Positions 1-12,567 of a DNA stretch of 64,000 nt are shown here, one piece after another (positions within the stretch are counted from its first letter, which is position 1; the number at the start of each line of letters is the position of its first letter). Where the stretch lies: positions 124,001 through 188,000 of the forward strand of contig FWWN02000530.1 in assembly GCA_900175165.2 (NCBI GenBank), written 5' to 3'. Origin of the DNA: Rhizomucor pusillus (Eukaryota; Mucoromycota; Mucoromycetes; Mucorales; Lichtheimiaceae). The position numbers and the translations under genes were made by a program. A model generated the notes under the pieces. That model saw nothing but the letters and a program-made list of their open reading frames with translations, was not told where the DNA came from and did no database searches.

Positions 1-3000
1 TGGAGGTATGGCGTTGCTTTATACTCTGCGTCTTAGCAAGGGTAGTGTGACTGAGTAACCAGTAAGCAACAGCTGGACCGCGCGTTAGTCTATGTTACTT
101 TTGGATGAAACTTGATGTATCCTGGTTTGTCTATATTTCCATTGTCTTTTCTACAGTAGTTTTTTGACACTATAAACCTTGTAATAGGAAACGAAGATGG
201 CATCCTTTAGATTTATTTTAATGTCAAGACAAAAACGAAGGCACTCCTAATGCCATGTAGCACGGAACTCTTGCCCCTGAGTTCCATCTATGAGAAATTT
301 AGGCTTTGACAGCACAAGTTCCGTCCTTCTATGACATTATGTATGCAACTGAGGAGCACTTGTATCTGTTTTCAGTCACTGCGTGATCCGTCTCCTTCCT
401 CCCAAAGATCCCTGAAACACAGCTAACACTTATGTTGGTACATAGCGAGCGATCGTTGAAATGCTCATATACTATGGATACGTACGTTTGTGTCATTTCA
501 GGTGTATCGCGAAAACAACCGCTAGTCCTAAAGGGATTGTTGCTAAAGACTGCTAGTATATTAGCAATGAATTCAACTATCTCTCCTAACCGAGACTAGA
601 AGATTCTGCCGACGAGAAACGATAGAAAAGGCGCATGATACGAATACTCCTTCACTTTCCGTAATTTTTCTTTACAATATCTACAAAGAATAACACTTGT
701 GTTTGTCTAGCGTAATTGACGACATTTACTCGTGTACAGAGAGAAAGGGAGAAGATTTGTAGCAACGTAAGCGTGGTCAAGGGTCCAAGAACAAAGGATC
801 GACATGGACCTACAGGTCAAAAGGGCATAGTTTCCTTGTATCTGGATAAGGTATCTTGTTCGTCTTCTTTTTCAGGAGACACAATGTTCCGTACACCAAA
901 GTCTGCGGGCTTTCTGGTACCAGCAATCGTAACTATGTAGAGACTGGACGGAATATGATCCGTCGATGTGAGAAAGAATCCCTTGTTAGGAAGTAATAAA
1001 CCCATACCGGTATATATTACTTTTACGAGTACAAGGGTTAAAATTGAACAAGAGAAGAGGAGCAGTAAGCAACCTTATTTGACCGGGTGGAGGAGACCAG
1101 CAGGAGGAGCCACGTAATTGTGATTTGTATATACACAGATTTATCGCTACCTGCTCCATCCAGTAAAGAATACGCGTGGCCCAAGGAGTACATGACATAT
1201 ACCTGTTGATCGTCAAGTTCTTGGCAAAGCTTACACGGTGTGCCACGATGGTGGGTGAGGCACGATGCGAAGCAATGTCTTCTCCAAGTACGGGTCTGCC
1301 CCGTCAATGCCAAGTGATGTGAAATATAGCAACACGGTCCTATCTCATGGACGGTACCGAGCAACAAGCTTGTAAATGATGTTGATCCGCGCAAAACATC
1401 TAAAAAGAAATGAGTGATTTAGCACCATATCTGTAACTACAATTTAGATCTAAATGATCTCTTCTCGTTTGAATTCTCTCCATTATCTAAATTAGTTATC
1501 TGTTTGCCTTATCTCGCTTTAGAGCACACTGATCCAGCTGCTAAGTGCTCAGTGCCGGTATGGAACATACCATTTCAGTGATCACTGGCAGCAACGTCGT
1601 TGTCGTCGTCGTTCGCAATCAAGCAAGAAACTTGTGTCTCGCTAATTTTTCTGAATTATTCTCACAAGCTGCTTTGTTTGTGACACCCCCTTGTGACGGG
1701 CGTGAGTAATTGGGGAAGTGGGGGTTTATTGATTTTTTGATTTTTGGGATGGGCTTCCTTGAAAGGGGAGTACATAGATTGCCGATAGGACGGTGCATCC
1801 GTCTGTGCCCCCAAGGAGCAGCCGGGGCGGGGGTGCAAAAGGAGCGGCTTTTTCTACAACCTTGTTAAACTCTATCTGATCAAATTGGACGATTTAGAAC
1901 GGATCTTCTCGCGCGACGGATGCGAGAAGTAGTTCCATACTGCGCATAATCCTAATGAAACTGTTGCTTTTCCCTCCTCCGTGGTAGTTCATTTAAGAAG
2001 CATGAAGCTTTCCCTTGAATATGCTCTCTCTGCTTACTACGTAGTGCTTTGCGCTTAGTAGTAAGTAGGGAAAGGGATTTCCTTCTCTCTACCAACTCCA
2101 TCCCCGGCGGCGGCGCATCCTTGCGCAATTGTTTCTCTTTCTTAAAAAGGAACAAGTCCGGTTTTCTTTTCTTGAGCATGCAGCAGCAAATGTCGGTGAC
2201 ACGACCCACACCCGCAACAATGAAATGTATATGACGGCGCCCGGCCAAACCAATAGCGAATAAGATTGAATTCCGCGCATCCTCGCTCGCTCACTGATCT
2301 CAAGACCACGAGGGAAGGGGGTGGACACGTTACCTCTGTTACTGCTGCTGCTGCGTCTGCGTAGTACTAGATAGGATCATGTACGCTCGGTGTAAATGTA
2401 ATGATATCCTGCTGCACGGATAACTTTTATGGGGTGGGGGCTTTATCGTCATGTTCAGGGAATAGTCCAGAACATTGAATGGGGATCAATGCCCTGTCGC
2501 TAGCGTGAAGAATGTAGGAGAAGCCCTTGGAAAAAACCTTTTCTTTTTTTTTCTTTTGCACGGGCATTGAATTCTGGGCGGGTTAGTCCCTGAATATGTA
2601 AGTTTGCAAGGTACAATGTATTCATGAAAAAAATTACCGTACAGATAGAGATTAGTTAGAGATCTCTTCTACATTAAGGAGCAGATAATCTTATTGCCAT
2701 CTTTTCCACTGTCTCATGGTCAGCACACGAGTGCGTCTAATCTGCATGCAATTGATACACCTGCTGCTGGAGAAACGGAATGAACATTGAGGTTAACAAA
2801 CAATGAAAGGGGCGCCCTGGCTGTTAAATCTATAATTGGGAAAGAAAAAGCATGCAGTTAAGAAGAAAAAAGATTTTACATGGAAGCGTTTCGAAGGGGA
2901 AGATATACCTTGTACAGTAAGAAGCGCACGTATGTAATGCTCATCATTGCATTCGGACTACCGAAAAAGAAATAAGGGCGGCATGGGATCATCTCACGTT

Positions 3001-3093
3001 TGTGATGGGCCAGTTCCTGACAAGCTCTCAAGCTACACAAAGAAAAAAGGATCAGCGTACCACTGAAAATTAGATGTGGGCATTGCTAAAGAC
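1..3093. other. Gene-free stretch at the window start
   Basis: I see no protein-coding gene here. Open frames are short, overlap on opposite strands and show no recognisable motif. No tRNA T-arm or rRNA-like sequence was noticed. The stretch probably holds upstream regulatory DNA of the GATA-like gene and perhaps the flank of a gene before the window. Confidence 0.5.
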
Positions 3094-3100
3094 TATAAAA
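3094..3100 (+). promoter_or_regulatory. TATA box of the GATA-like gene
   Basis: A TATAAAA heptamer lies 176 bases before the chosen ATG at 3276. The distance leaves room for a leader of roughly 140 bases. The match is direct; the function is inferred. Confidence 0.5.
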
Positions 3101-3275
3101 AGAACCCCTGAAAAAAAAGAGCTTGTTACGAGTCATACAAAACTGTTGTCGTTATGCTCTGAGGATAAAAGCTCTGCCTCATCTTGCCCTTTTACCTATT
3201 TCTTCCACCTGCTTACCTTGCACCAGTCCTATAATCTCGCTTTTCTTCTTTTCTACTACTACCACAACGACAACG

Positions 3276-4751
3276 ATGAATATAGCTGACTTGCTCATCG
3301 AGTCAACAGCAGCAGCGACTGACAACCACCACCACCACCAGGAGGTTAGCTGTCAACAACACGACTCCAACAAGTACGACAGTAATAGGATCAACAGCAG
3401 TAACAATAAACTACGGCAGCCTGTATACGATGAGCACTTGATGCGGCTGTGGGAACGGGTGCTCGAAGACTCTGGTTTCCACTACAAACCCAACACGGAA
3501 CGCAGCAACCTCACGGATGGATACATATGGCCTTCTGCCCAGCTCTACTCGGCGCCCTTTCTGACTCACACACCAATCCACATCAAGGTTATTGGTCGAC
3601 ACATGAATGGCTCTTTCCGCTGCCACATTGGTACTGGAAAAGCATCGCGGCCGATGCAATCGATTGAAATATGCCAGCAGATGCGGCTTTTAGCTGTGTT
3701 CTTTAGGGCAGAGAAGAACAAGAGCCAGCTCGTCTCTCCCGAGTTTATCTTTTTCCCAACATGGCTTCTCCATCTATTTCGTTACACCGAGCACGGATCC
3801 ACTCCCGGTCGCACTGATGTCCGTTTCCTGGAGAATGCGTCGCTGGCCAAAGAGGACCACATTTACAGGCTCAACAACATTCTCAACACGATGTTTCGCT
3901 TCAACTTGCATGATTTTGACAAACGACGTCTGCAGCAAGTCGTTGAGCTCGCGAATTTCCTGTTTGACGTTGCAGGATTCAGTCATCATGATCTGCCTCG
4001 GCCCGGGTCCACTGCGACGCAGCCACAGAGCTACACGGATCTAGTCGAGCTTCTCCAAGCGCCGCGTCCTACCAAGCTTAAACCAATGTGCAGCAACTGT
4101 AATACAAAGACTGCGTCCCGCCGAAGGCTATGCGTCGCATGCTATCGCTACCAACTCAAACATAACCAGCCGCGACCGCTTCGACTGATTGTTGCTAACC
4201 GGCCAGGACCTCGGGTTGTCGACCAGCGGAATCTTCCCATGGTGTTCTACTCTCCTCCCCCGCGGCATCATCACCACCACCAGCAGCAGGCATCATCTAC
4301 TAGTACTATCCAGCAACCCCCGCGCAAACGGTGTGCTAACTGCGGTGTCCACGAGACCCATCAGTGGTATAGGAACCTCTGCGGCGTGGGCCACTGGTGC
4401 GAGACCTGCAAGAGCTACTACCTGCGACACACTCGAGTGCGTCCTCCAGAGCTATTTGTCAAGGCTGCTAAGCGCAAAGTCGATATCCGCACACTCGTCA
4501 ATTGGTTATCAACACCAACACCCATGTCCGATAGTCAGCAGAACCGACGGCCATCAAGTTCAGGAACAAGCAGCGAATGCAGCAGCCCGACCGCTGACAG
4601 CATCGCATCGTGCCCCACCACTCCTCCGCAAGTCTCATTCACCACCTACACTCCGTCCCTATGCTTCCCGTCGTCTTCGTTGCCAACGCCAACGCCGCCG
4701 CCGTCCGTCGCTTCTGCCTGGAGGAAACAGCCGGCGTACTACTCCTTGTAG
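3276..4751 (+). CDS. GATA-like zinc-finger protein, 491 aa, single exon
   Basis: Probable nuclear DNA-binding protein. The second finger (CANC, 18 residues, CETC, followed by SYYLRH) has the CX2C-X18-CX2C spacing of fungal GATA fingers. An earlier finger (CSNC, only 10 residues, CVAC, then YRYQLKH) keeps the cysteine pairs but has a much shorter loop, so it looks like a degenerate GATA finger. Before the fingers lies a folded-looking region of about 200 residues that I do not recognise. The N-terminus is rich in His and Asn, the C-terminus in Ser, Thr and Pro. The frame is open upstream to 3123, but the ATG at 3276 is the first methionine codon with a suitable CAACG context and lies behind a TATA box. 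A nitrogen- or light-regulatory role is possible but not shown. A pyrimidine-rich 3' region follows. Confidence 0.75.
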   Translation: MNIADLLIESTAAATDNHHHHQEVSCQQHDSNKYDSNRINSSNNKLRQPVYDEHLMRLWERVLEDSGFHYKPNTERSNLTDGYIWPSAQLYSAPFLTHTPIHIKVIGRHMNGSFRCHIGTGKASRPMQSIEICQQMRLLAVFFRAEKNKSQLVSPEFIFFPTWLLHLFRYTEHGSTPGRTDVRFLENASLAKEDHIYRLNNILNTMFRFNLHDFDKRRLQQVVELANFLFDVAGFSHHDLPRPGSTATQPQSYTDLVELLQAPRPTKLKPMCSNCNTKTASRRRLCVACYRYQLKHNQPRPLRLIVANRPGPRVVDQRNLPMVFYSPPPRHHHHHQQQASSTSTIQQPPRKRCANCGVHETHQWYRNLCGVGHWCETCKSYYLRHTRVRPPELFVKAAKRKVDIRTLVNWLSTPTPMSDSQQNRRPSSSGTSSECSSPTADSIASCPTTPPQVSFTTYTPSLCFPSSSLPTPTPPPSVASAWRKQPAYYSL

Positions 4752-5523
4752 TAGTACTAGTAGCAGAGAAAGCGCTCCCTTCCTTTTTGTTGTTCAACAT
4801 AATCGCAGGCTCGAAACAAGACTGCTGCTGCTTTGTCTCTACCCTACAACTTACACATCATCACATGCACGCCACTACTTTCGTCTTGTCCTTGTTTCTA
4901 ATTCGTATGCCTCTTTTTCTTTTTTTTTTCCTTTTCAACTCTGCCTCTTACTACCAGGTGCTCTGCTCTTCTCTGCTCTTCTTGTCCTCCTCCTCCTCTT
5001 CCTCTTCCTCCGTTTTTGATTTTTGTATACATTCCGTTTCTCTTCTTCTTTTTGCTTTTCTTTCTTTCTTTCTTTCTCCGGTGCCCAGTCGTGTATTTTG
5101 GAACCTTTTACTAGTATACACCCTATATGCATTCCCTATACAGATATCATCACTTTTTCTTTCTACCTTCTCGTTCAATGTTCATCAAAGCAAGAGTTTA
5201 CAACACGATTTAAATAAACCCGCATATATACATATATGAGTTTTACAAACCAACACGTCAATGTGTCTATTGTTTCACGTTTTGTCCTTTGACGCTCTCT
5301 CATCTGTAACAATAAAAAGGAGCATGCAGCAGTGCCCCCTTACATTCATCCATTTATGCTCACGAGTGAGGGTTTAGGAGGACCGGCCAATTTGGGATAT
5401 TCAGAACAACCACGTTTGTTTACTCCGTGATTTACGATGGAAAAAAGGTAAATGCATACAAAACACACAAATGAGAAGATAAGGGTACGAACGGGGAAGG
5501 AAGAGGGGGTTGATATTTAAAGT
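4752..5523. other. Convergent 3' regions
   Basis: This is the space between the stop of the GATA-like gene and the stop of the bZIP gene on the other strand. It is rich in CTT/TCC pyrimidine tracts and holds AATAAA-like signals near 5215 and 5310. Long frames here are low-complexity artefacts of the pyrimidine tracts. Confidence 0.5.
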
Positions 5524-6292
5524 TTACATGCCGGCAATCGCAGAAGAAGCGTTGTTGGAGGTGGATACCAAGGGAAAGCCTCCGGCCGGGTAGTACGACG
5601 CCGCCACGTCGTTGTTGTTGTTATTGTATTTATTTGTGTTTGCTGCTGCTGCTGCCGCTGCTGCAGTGAGCGAATTACTTCGCTGAATGTATGCGCGCTT
5701 GCGATCATCGAGTTTGTTGAGCATGTGGCGTGCGCTCGCATAGAGCAACGCGCGCTGGGCCTCGTCGACGCAGCGTGGCGCTGTGTGGTTTGGCAGAATA
5801 AACCAGTACTTCTGCAAGAAAATGTCGGGAACATACCAGCAGTCAGGATCGCCAATCTGCCCGCCCTTGAATAGCGCTGTTTCCATCAGCAGCATAAATA
5901 AATCCTCGGCGTCGTAAAAGTCCTTGTAAATAATCAGCCAGTCGCGCATCATTGGGCCTGGGATCAGGTCGATGCGCGGGTCGTGAGGGATCAGACGCTG
6001 CAGTTCAGCTATACACGTAAGGTGTTAGCTCCTAGCAAGTATTTGCAATGTAAACAAGATATGTGATATATTTACTTGGCGCAAATAGTAGGAAGGATTC
6101 GTCGTCCACCTCTGTGATCTTCCGGATAACTTCGAGATATTCCATGGCCGTCATCGGTCCTCTAGTCCGAGAGTTCGGTGCAGAAGACGTATCTTGCTGA
6201 TGGTCCTCGGAGGATGCTTGCTGCTGCAACGTCGATGATGGTGATGATGGTGCCGGTGCTGGTGATGGTGGTTGCTGCTGTTGTCGTTGTCG

Positions 6293-6356
<64 letters not shown>

Positions 6357-7282
6357 GGCGGTGGTAATAAATGATCGCCCTGTTCGATCTGCTGCTGCTG
6401 CTTCTCGACAAGGCTAGATTCGGCGGCGAGCACAGACTCACTTTCCAAGATTGAATCCAAAAAGCTCTGGGTGTCTGCAGTTGCTTCCGTTGGTAAATCG
6501 TGGAGAAATTCTGACATGTCCACGTTGGACAACTGAACTGGATTATTGCCAAGATTTTCTTTGGCGGCAGTCGGTGGTGGTTGCACAGCATTTAGGCAGC
6601 TGCTGCTGCCGCCGTTGGTTGACATGTACGATGGTGATGAGGAAGAGTACGGATCGAGTGATGGTGGTATATTCGGTTGCTGGATAGAAGATGCACTGAT
6701 GCTGGCAGTGGAGGAGAAGGAAGGAGGAGGAGGAGGAGGAAGAAGGATACTTTGCAGCATTGAAGAATCCATGTCGTTTGTAAAAGTCCATTCATCAACC
6801 ATGTTTATAACCTGTCGCTTGCTATCGAGAAAGAAATCAAGTATTTGTGGAATGCCAGGAATATTCGAATGCATCGCAGTATCGCATCCAAACCCGTCTC
6901 GCTCGTTTTCGGCCCAGAGTTTTGGCAGATTTAGGCCATTTGCGACGCACGCTAGTTTGTATACCAAAAGATGGCCTTTCAGATAACTATTCTCAAACCG
7001 CAATTGCTCGACTTGTTGTTCAAGAATGCTGGCGTGGTGGATCGCTTGGTCGCGCATATGAATGCACTTGCGAATTGTCATTTCAGCTTCGCGCATTTCT
7101 TGACGCTTGCGTTCTCGAAATGCTCGCTGGGCCGCACGGTTCTGTGCCTTGCGCTGCGCAGGCGTAGGAGGATTCGGTTTTCGACCTGGTTTCTTGCGTG
7201 GCCGCACTGTGTTTCCATTCTCGTCTATTTTTCCAATCTCTATTTGTGGATCAAAGTGCTCAAACGCTACTCTTTGTGACAT
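5524..7282 (-). CDS. bZIP transcription factor with DUF3425 C-terminal domain, 563 aa
   Basis: Two exons, 7282-6076 and 6008-5524; the 67-nt intron has a GTAAAT donor and TATAG acceptor and joins in phase 1. Residues about 25-100 form the DNA-binding region: a proline/lysine stretch, then NRAAQRAFRERK, which is the Yap/Pap1-type basic motif (NxxAQxxFR), then a heptad zipper. The second exon starts with a DPRIDLIPGP-MRDW block typical of the DUF3425 domain found behind bZIPs in fungi. Between them is a long Ser/Gln linker with an uninterrupted polyglutamine tract. Yap-type factors control oxidative and metal stress, but the cysteine-rich domains of Yap1/Pap1 are not visible, so redox regulation should not be assumed. 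Confidence 0.85.
6291..6357. repeat. (TTG)n microsatellite encoding polyglutamine
   Basis: A nearly pure trinucleotide array of about 20 units lies inside the bZIP coding exon and reads as CAA repeats (Gln) on the minus strand. Read in other frames it gives the poly-Asn and poly-Val strings that create false ORFs. The length is probably polymorphic between strains. Confidence 0.9.
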
Positions 7283-7900
7283 GAAAAGAAAAAAAAAAGC
7301 AATAAATATATACGACGACGGGAAAAAAAAGATAATGGTTCAACCAATCTGTCAGAATAATTTCTGGGGCGGAGCGAATTCATTAAACAAAGCATTTTCA
7401 CACTCTCTTGTTGCACAGTAACATGAGACAACTCCACGCACGCCTAATACTAACTATTATACTACAATAAATTGATTCTACTCTATGTGATTCGCACGGG
7501 TCTTGAATTATTAGCAGATCTGGTTAGAAAATTGTTACAGTACTTTGCATTGCTACTTTGCGAGGAGGAAACATGGAGAGATAAGATGATGCACTGCTGT
7601 TACCCCAACCGATCACAGCTCACGTGGTTGATAGTTTACACGTTGAACATTTTCGGGCCTAAGTATTGCCGCCTTTTGGAGGGGCAAGGGCCAATTCCAG
7701 ATGCTTCTTTCAATATTCTCTCATTCTGTTTGTATAATAATAATAATATAATAATAATAATAATAAACGGTATACAAAAGACAGCGATTTGATTGACCTA
7801 GTTACAGGAAGTATATCGGAGGGAAAACGGGTGATGACATGTAAAATGTGCGAACGAGAAAAGGACAGGATGGGATGAGGATACGAGAAGAAGAGATAAA
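7283..7900. other. Intergenic, bZIP promoter and PX-gene 3' end
   Basis: Upstream region of the bZIP gene and downstream region of the PX gene, both on the minus strand. It contains an (ATA/ATT)n-rich stretch near 7730-7765. No coding frame was supported. Confidence 0.4.
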
Positions 7901-9244
7901 TTACGGCGCTATCCACTGGGTGACGGTAGAGCTGGTTCCAAGGGTGGGATGCAAGACAATGTACTTGAAAAAGTATTCAAGGTCGCGACGGCGTTGCTCA
8001 ACAAAGGCAGGTGTGAATTTACCGACGACCTTCTTTGGCGGTAGTTTGGGTATGCTGTTCTTGAGCCTTGGATACCTTCGAATCAACTCGTCCCGTAAGT
8101 CCACGAAATCTGAGTAGCGCTTGCGCACAGAAATGGCTGGCCCCTATATTTCCTATTCAGTTCACCACGATCACCACATGGCATGATCTCTCATTCAAAT
8201 TTCGTGTTACCTTGTCGCTCAGCACAGTGCAGTTGTAGCAAATGTAGCTTCCGTATCCAACACCGATGCGCAGCGGCTGGTCCACGATGGCATCGGATGC
8301 GAATATCTCGCGACGATCTTTGGACTCTTCATCGTCCTTGTAAAAATTGATCTGTGCAGGTGCATTGCTTGGCAGAGGTGTGGACCTAGTAGGCTTGAGT
8401 CTACTGAATACGGGAAGCATACGCAATTTGCGGCTCGATCGTGGATCCTCATTCTCTACCTGTAAGAAAAAGAAAGTAAGATTATGGTCACCTTCTTTAG
8501 GTATATCTCAAGACTTACAGTGATCGATTTACGACCAAAAGGCCGCTCCACGGTAGATACCGTCTTGCGGGGTGATTCTGGTGGTGGTGGGAGCAAGGAT
8601 AATGCGGCGCTGCTGGGTTTTGAAGGCTCATTCAAGGACATGTCGTACAACGCCTGGGCAAGCTTGTGGTCATGCACGGCTGGATTCCTCGGTCTGTTAA
8701 ACAGACTGTTGCTGTCATCTTCTTCGGGTATCCTCGAGGACATGGATGATGTAGTGGAAGCAGTCTTTGTGGTTTCGGGAACAAGAAGAACAGAAGGAAC
8801 AGAAGAAGAACTGGACGTGGATGTATGCGTGTAAAATGGCTGCGAGGATGTTGAGCAATTATCAGCAGAAATTGAGTCTTCGGATATTCTTGGCAGTGGT
8901 GATAGTTCACGTTGTTGCTCTTGGTGCTGCTCCTCTCGCTCATCGTGTGCGGCGGATATACACTTGATGGCTTCTTGGAGCTGTTTTCGCACCTGCTCGA
9001 GAACAATCTCGGTCTTTTGCCGCCACTGCTCATCGTTTACGATATCGGGGTTCTCATCGACCGCATCTTGCAACTGCACCAATCTCTTGATCCCATTATG
9101 CAACTCTTTGCCCGCATGTTGCAACGCCAGCGATGATACCCTCTTTCCGTCTAAAGAAGGAAGCTCTTTGCTCTGTGATTGTAACGTCACCCAGCTATTC
9201 TGGCACAAATCGAGCAGTTGACTGATTCGTTTTCCATAGTCCAT
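7901..9244 (-). CDS. PX-domain protein (Ypt35-like), 405 aa
   Basis: Three exons: 9244-8519, 8459-8211 and 8143-7901, all joined in phase 0 by introns of 59 and 67 nt. The C-terminal 110 residues form a phosphoinositide-binding PX domain: RIGVGYGSYICYNC start strand, then the RKRYSDF...LRDELIRRYP helix, the PKLPPKK loop and FVEQRRRDLEYFFKYI, which is the characteristic PX signature. The domain ends the protein, as in yeast Ypt35. The N-terminal 240 residues are helical at first, then Ser/Thr/Pro-rich with a PPPPESP stretch. An in-frame ATG also exists at 9346, but the one at 9244 directly precedes the helical domain. The protein is expected on endosomal or vacuolar membranes through PI3P; the specific partner is unknown. 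Confidence 0.75.
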
Positions 9245-9474
9245 GGATAATCTAATAAGAAAAGGAAAATGCGGTTTCGCCGGACTTCGTTGCAAAACCA
9301 AATTTGGCGACAATGCGCGCATTTCGTCAGCGACAGTTTTCTGCAAAATCCCGCCGTTTCAAAGCAGAGAACAGGATAGATACTGTAAATACAGCATTGT
9401 AAGTATTTTAAAATTCCTTTTATTTTAAGCAAACAGCTGTTGAAATCTGGAGAATACAGCTAGCGAAATGTTGC

Positions 9475-10063
<589 letters not shown>

Positions 10064-10650
10064 GATCTGGGGAAGATGAGCAGATTAGAGTTTCTGTTCA
10101 AACTCGCTGCGCCAGTCAGTCAGCAAACTTACAAGAATAAATCAACGAAAGAAGTAAAGAAATGCAGTGTGCCTCCGACGCTGCATTTTTCATCTGGCAG
10201 AGTGTTCCGTCTCATCGATACATGCAGCCATCTTACGCAAGAGACACATACTGCATTGGACAATAAGCAAAACATGCCTGCAGCGTGAGTATCCATACTC
10301 TATGAAAGTAATGTTCTTATCGAAATAAATATATTGCTGTCATCAAATCATTCCAGTGCATAATATTCTCTTCAGAATTTGCGCTGTCTGTCGCTGTGGG
10401 TGAGCAATGTATATCCAAGTGATAATGAGTCAATTTGTCATGATCATCATTTGCTCATTTTAAGTTGGTTACCAAGACCTTGGTAATAATGGAATCTGTA
10501 GCAAAAGAGGGCAGCAGCAGCAGCCGTAGTCGGCACTTACAATAAGCAATTTCTCGAACGGTCTGAGCGGGCGGGCTAGCGGCATTGAAAACTTTCGAGA
10601 ACATTTCTCCAGTAGTCCCTTACCTGCAGCACATACACTTCGAAAATACG
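10064..10650. promoter_or_regulatory. Divergent promoter region, histone H4 / CDC37
   Basis: The 590 bases between two outward-reading ATGs must hold the promoters of both genes. There is a CCAGTGCATAAT-type AT-rich patch near 10350, but I saw no clear TATA box or named histone element. Confidence 0.4.
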
Positions 10651-12158
10651 ATGCCCATTGATTATAGCAAGTGGGACAACCTCGAAATCTCTGATGACTC
10701 GGATATCGAGTGTCATCCGAACGTCGACAAGCGATCCATGATTCGATGGAGACAGCAAAAGATTCGACAGGATCGTGCGGAGCGCAAGGCCAACATTGAA
10801 AACTTGAAGCAATTTATACCCATGGAAGAGAGTGTGCTGGAGCAGCTGCGTCCGCTTGCTGCTGCCAGTTTGGACAATGATGAGGAAATGGTTAAAGTAC
10901 TCGACAGCATAAAGAAACTGGCGCAGGATAAGGACAAGGGCCGCGTTGCAGTGGACGAGGCGCCCAAGCCCGGTGAGGCGCCCCTGGTACTCGAAAAGGC
11001 ACTCAACTCGCTCGCCGAGCGTGTATCGTCCAAACTGGACAGTGACAAGGCAGCCGCCCGCACCGAGTTGAAGCAAGGCATCCAAAAGATCATTGACAGC
11101 GCTCAGAAATTGCTAGACACATCGCGTGAGCGGCTTGAGAAGCTGGAGAAGGAAGAATCGCGCAAGCTGACATCGGAAAACATGTTCCATGAAACCAGCA
11201 ACCGGACAATTCTCAACAAGGGCAGCAAAGTAAATGCGTCACCAACAAAGAAGGAGAAGAAGAAGGAGACGGTTATTGAGACATTGAATCCTAATGCACA
11301 AATGAAGGATCTGGTATGTAGACGGATTATCCATATTGATGCGATGTATATATCGTAATTGACGTTTATGCACAGTCAATTTCTGACGACAAGAAAGGTC
11401 AAGAGGCGGACGATGAAGATGATGAAGATAGCGGCGACATTGAAATGTCAAAGGAAGCCGAAGCATTTGCTAAGCTCAAGGGATTCGAAGCAAGTTACAA
11501 GCACCTGGAAAAGCATCCCGAGATTATTACCGAAAAGATCCACGACCAGATCCTCGCAGAAGCATTCACAGCACAGCTTAAAGGAGAAGAAGAGAAAGCC
11601 AAGAATTACGTGATCCAGTCCTTGACTCTGCAGTATTGCGGTCAGCTTGGAGGTAACGGCACAAAGGTGTTCTTTGAAAAGTGAGTGGAGTATATATATC
11701 TCAAAAAAAAAAAAGAATTACGTACAAGTGTCTAAACCATTGGTTTTAGAATGAATGGACCGAATCAACAGGCAAGAAAAATGTTCTTTGACGATGTAGA
11801 AAAGACATATGGACATATCCGGCAGCGATGCGAGGTTATCATGCAAGAGCGTCAGAGCGAAGGCGTTGAAACCATTCAGTTGCAGACAGCCAGCGAAGGT
11901 GGCCAGATTACAATCCGTATCCCAGATCCAAACAAGGAAGAGGAGAAGGATGCTTACAAGGTGTTTGAGCAACTGCCAGAGTCGTTCAGAAACGCACTCA
12001 AGACGGGCAAATTGGAAGAACTTAACAAGGTGCTCGAGAAGATGAAGGTTGACGACGCAGAGACGCTTATCCAAGTGTGCTCTCAGTATGGATTTCTTGA
12101 CGTTGGCAGCGAAGTTATTGATCAAACCCAACAGCAACAACAACAACAACAACAATAA
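10651..12158 (+). CDS. CDC37: Hsp90 co-chaperone Cdc37, 458 aa
   Basis: Delivers protein kinases to Hsp90 in the cytosol. Three exons: 10651-11313, 11376-11680, 11750-12158. The N-terminus MPIDYSKWDNLEISDDSDIE contains the invariant kinase-binding start, including the CK2-target serine in the DDSD context. The middle carries the IKMFHET-like MFHETSNRTI region, then the Hsp90-binding domain (LEKHPEIITEKIHDQILAEAF), and the C-terminal domain with CSQYGFLDV. The protein ends in a short polyglutamine tail. The length is normal for fungal Cdc37. It is divergent from histone H4 and convergent with the sugar transporter. A client link with the PKA and Ran1-like kinases of this window is only a general possibility. 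Confidence 0.95.
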
Positions 12159-12567
12159 AGGACAACAACAAAAGAGGTTTACAACCCTAATAAACAGAAA
12201 CAGAAAAATGTACAGCGGTTTGTCTATTGCTCCCATTCTTCTATCATTTACATTACGGTGAAAGGTTCAAGACAAAAAGGGCAACAATAAAAGGGAGGGA
12301 GAAAAGCGTCTAAAAGATGCAGACATGGTATCATCCATCCTTTCTGGCAAAATGAGAAAGATTTGAGTGAGCGAGAGAAGAATGTGTGATCGTGTGGTAG
12401 AGAGTGTGTATATGTGTGAGAGAGTGACTGTGTCTGCATTGTACGTATTATATAAAAATGTTGTTGTTGTTGTTGTGTCGTGTGTATGTGTGTACGGTAA
12501 GCGCTGGAGTGGTGGAGAGAAAGAGTTATATATATAGATGTTAAGAAAGTTAATCAGAATTTCTTTT
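12159..12567. other. Convergent 3' regions with TG-rich repeat
   Basis: This separates the CDC37 stop from the sugar-transporter stop on the other strand. It holds an AATAAA signal near 12188 and a TG/GTT-rich tract between 12400 and 12500. Confidence 0.5.

Noticed and set aside
4189..5239. Long open frames overlapping the end of the GATA-like gene and its 3' region
   Set aside because: They are shifted frames of the gene or pyrimidine-tract frames of Leu/Ser/Phe with no motif.
6151..6591. Poly-Asn and poly-Val frames of 80-146 aa
   Set aside because: Alternative readings of the CAA repeat inside the bZIP exon.
10576..11093. Antisense frames of 126-169 aa under CDC37
   Set aside because: The plus strand codes conserved Cdc37; the antisense frames are shadows.
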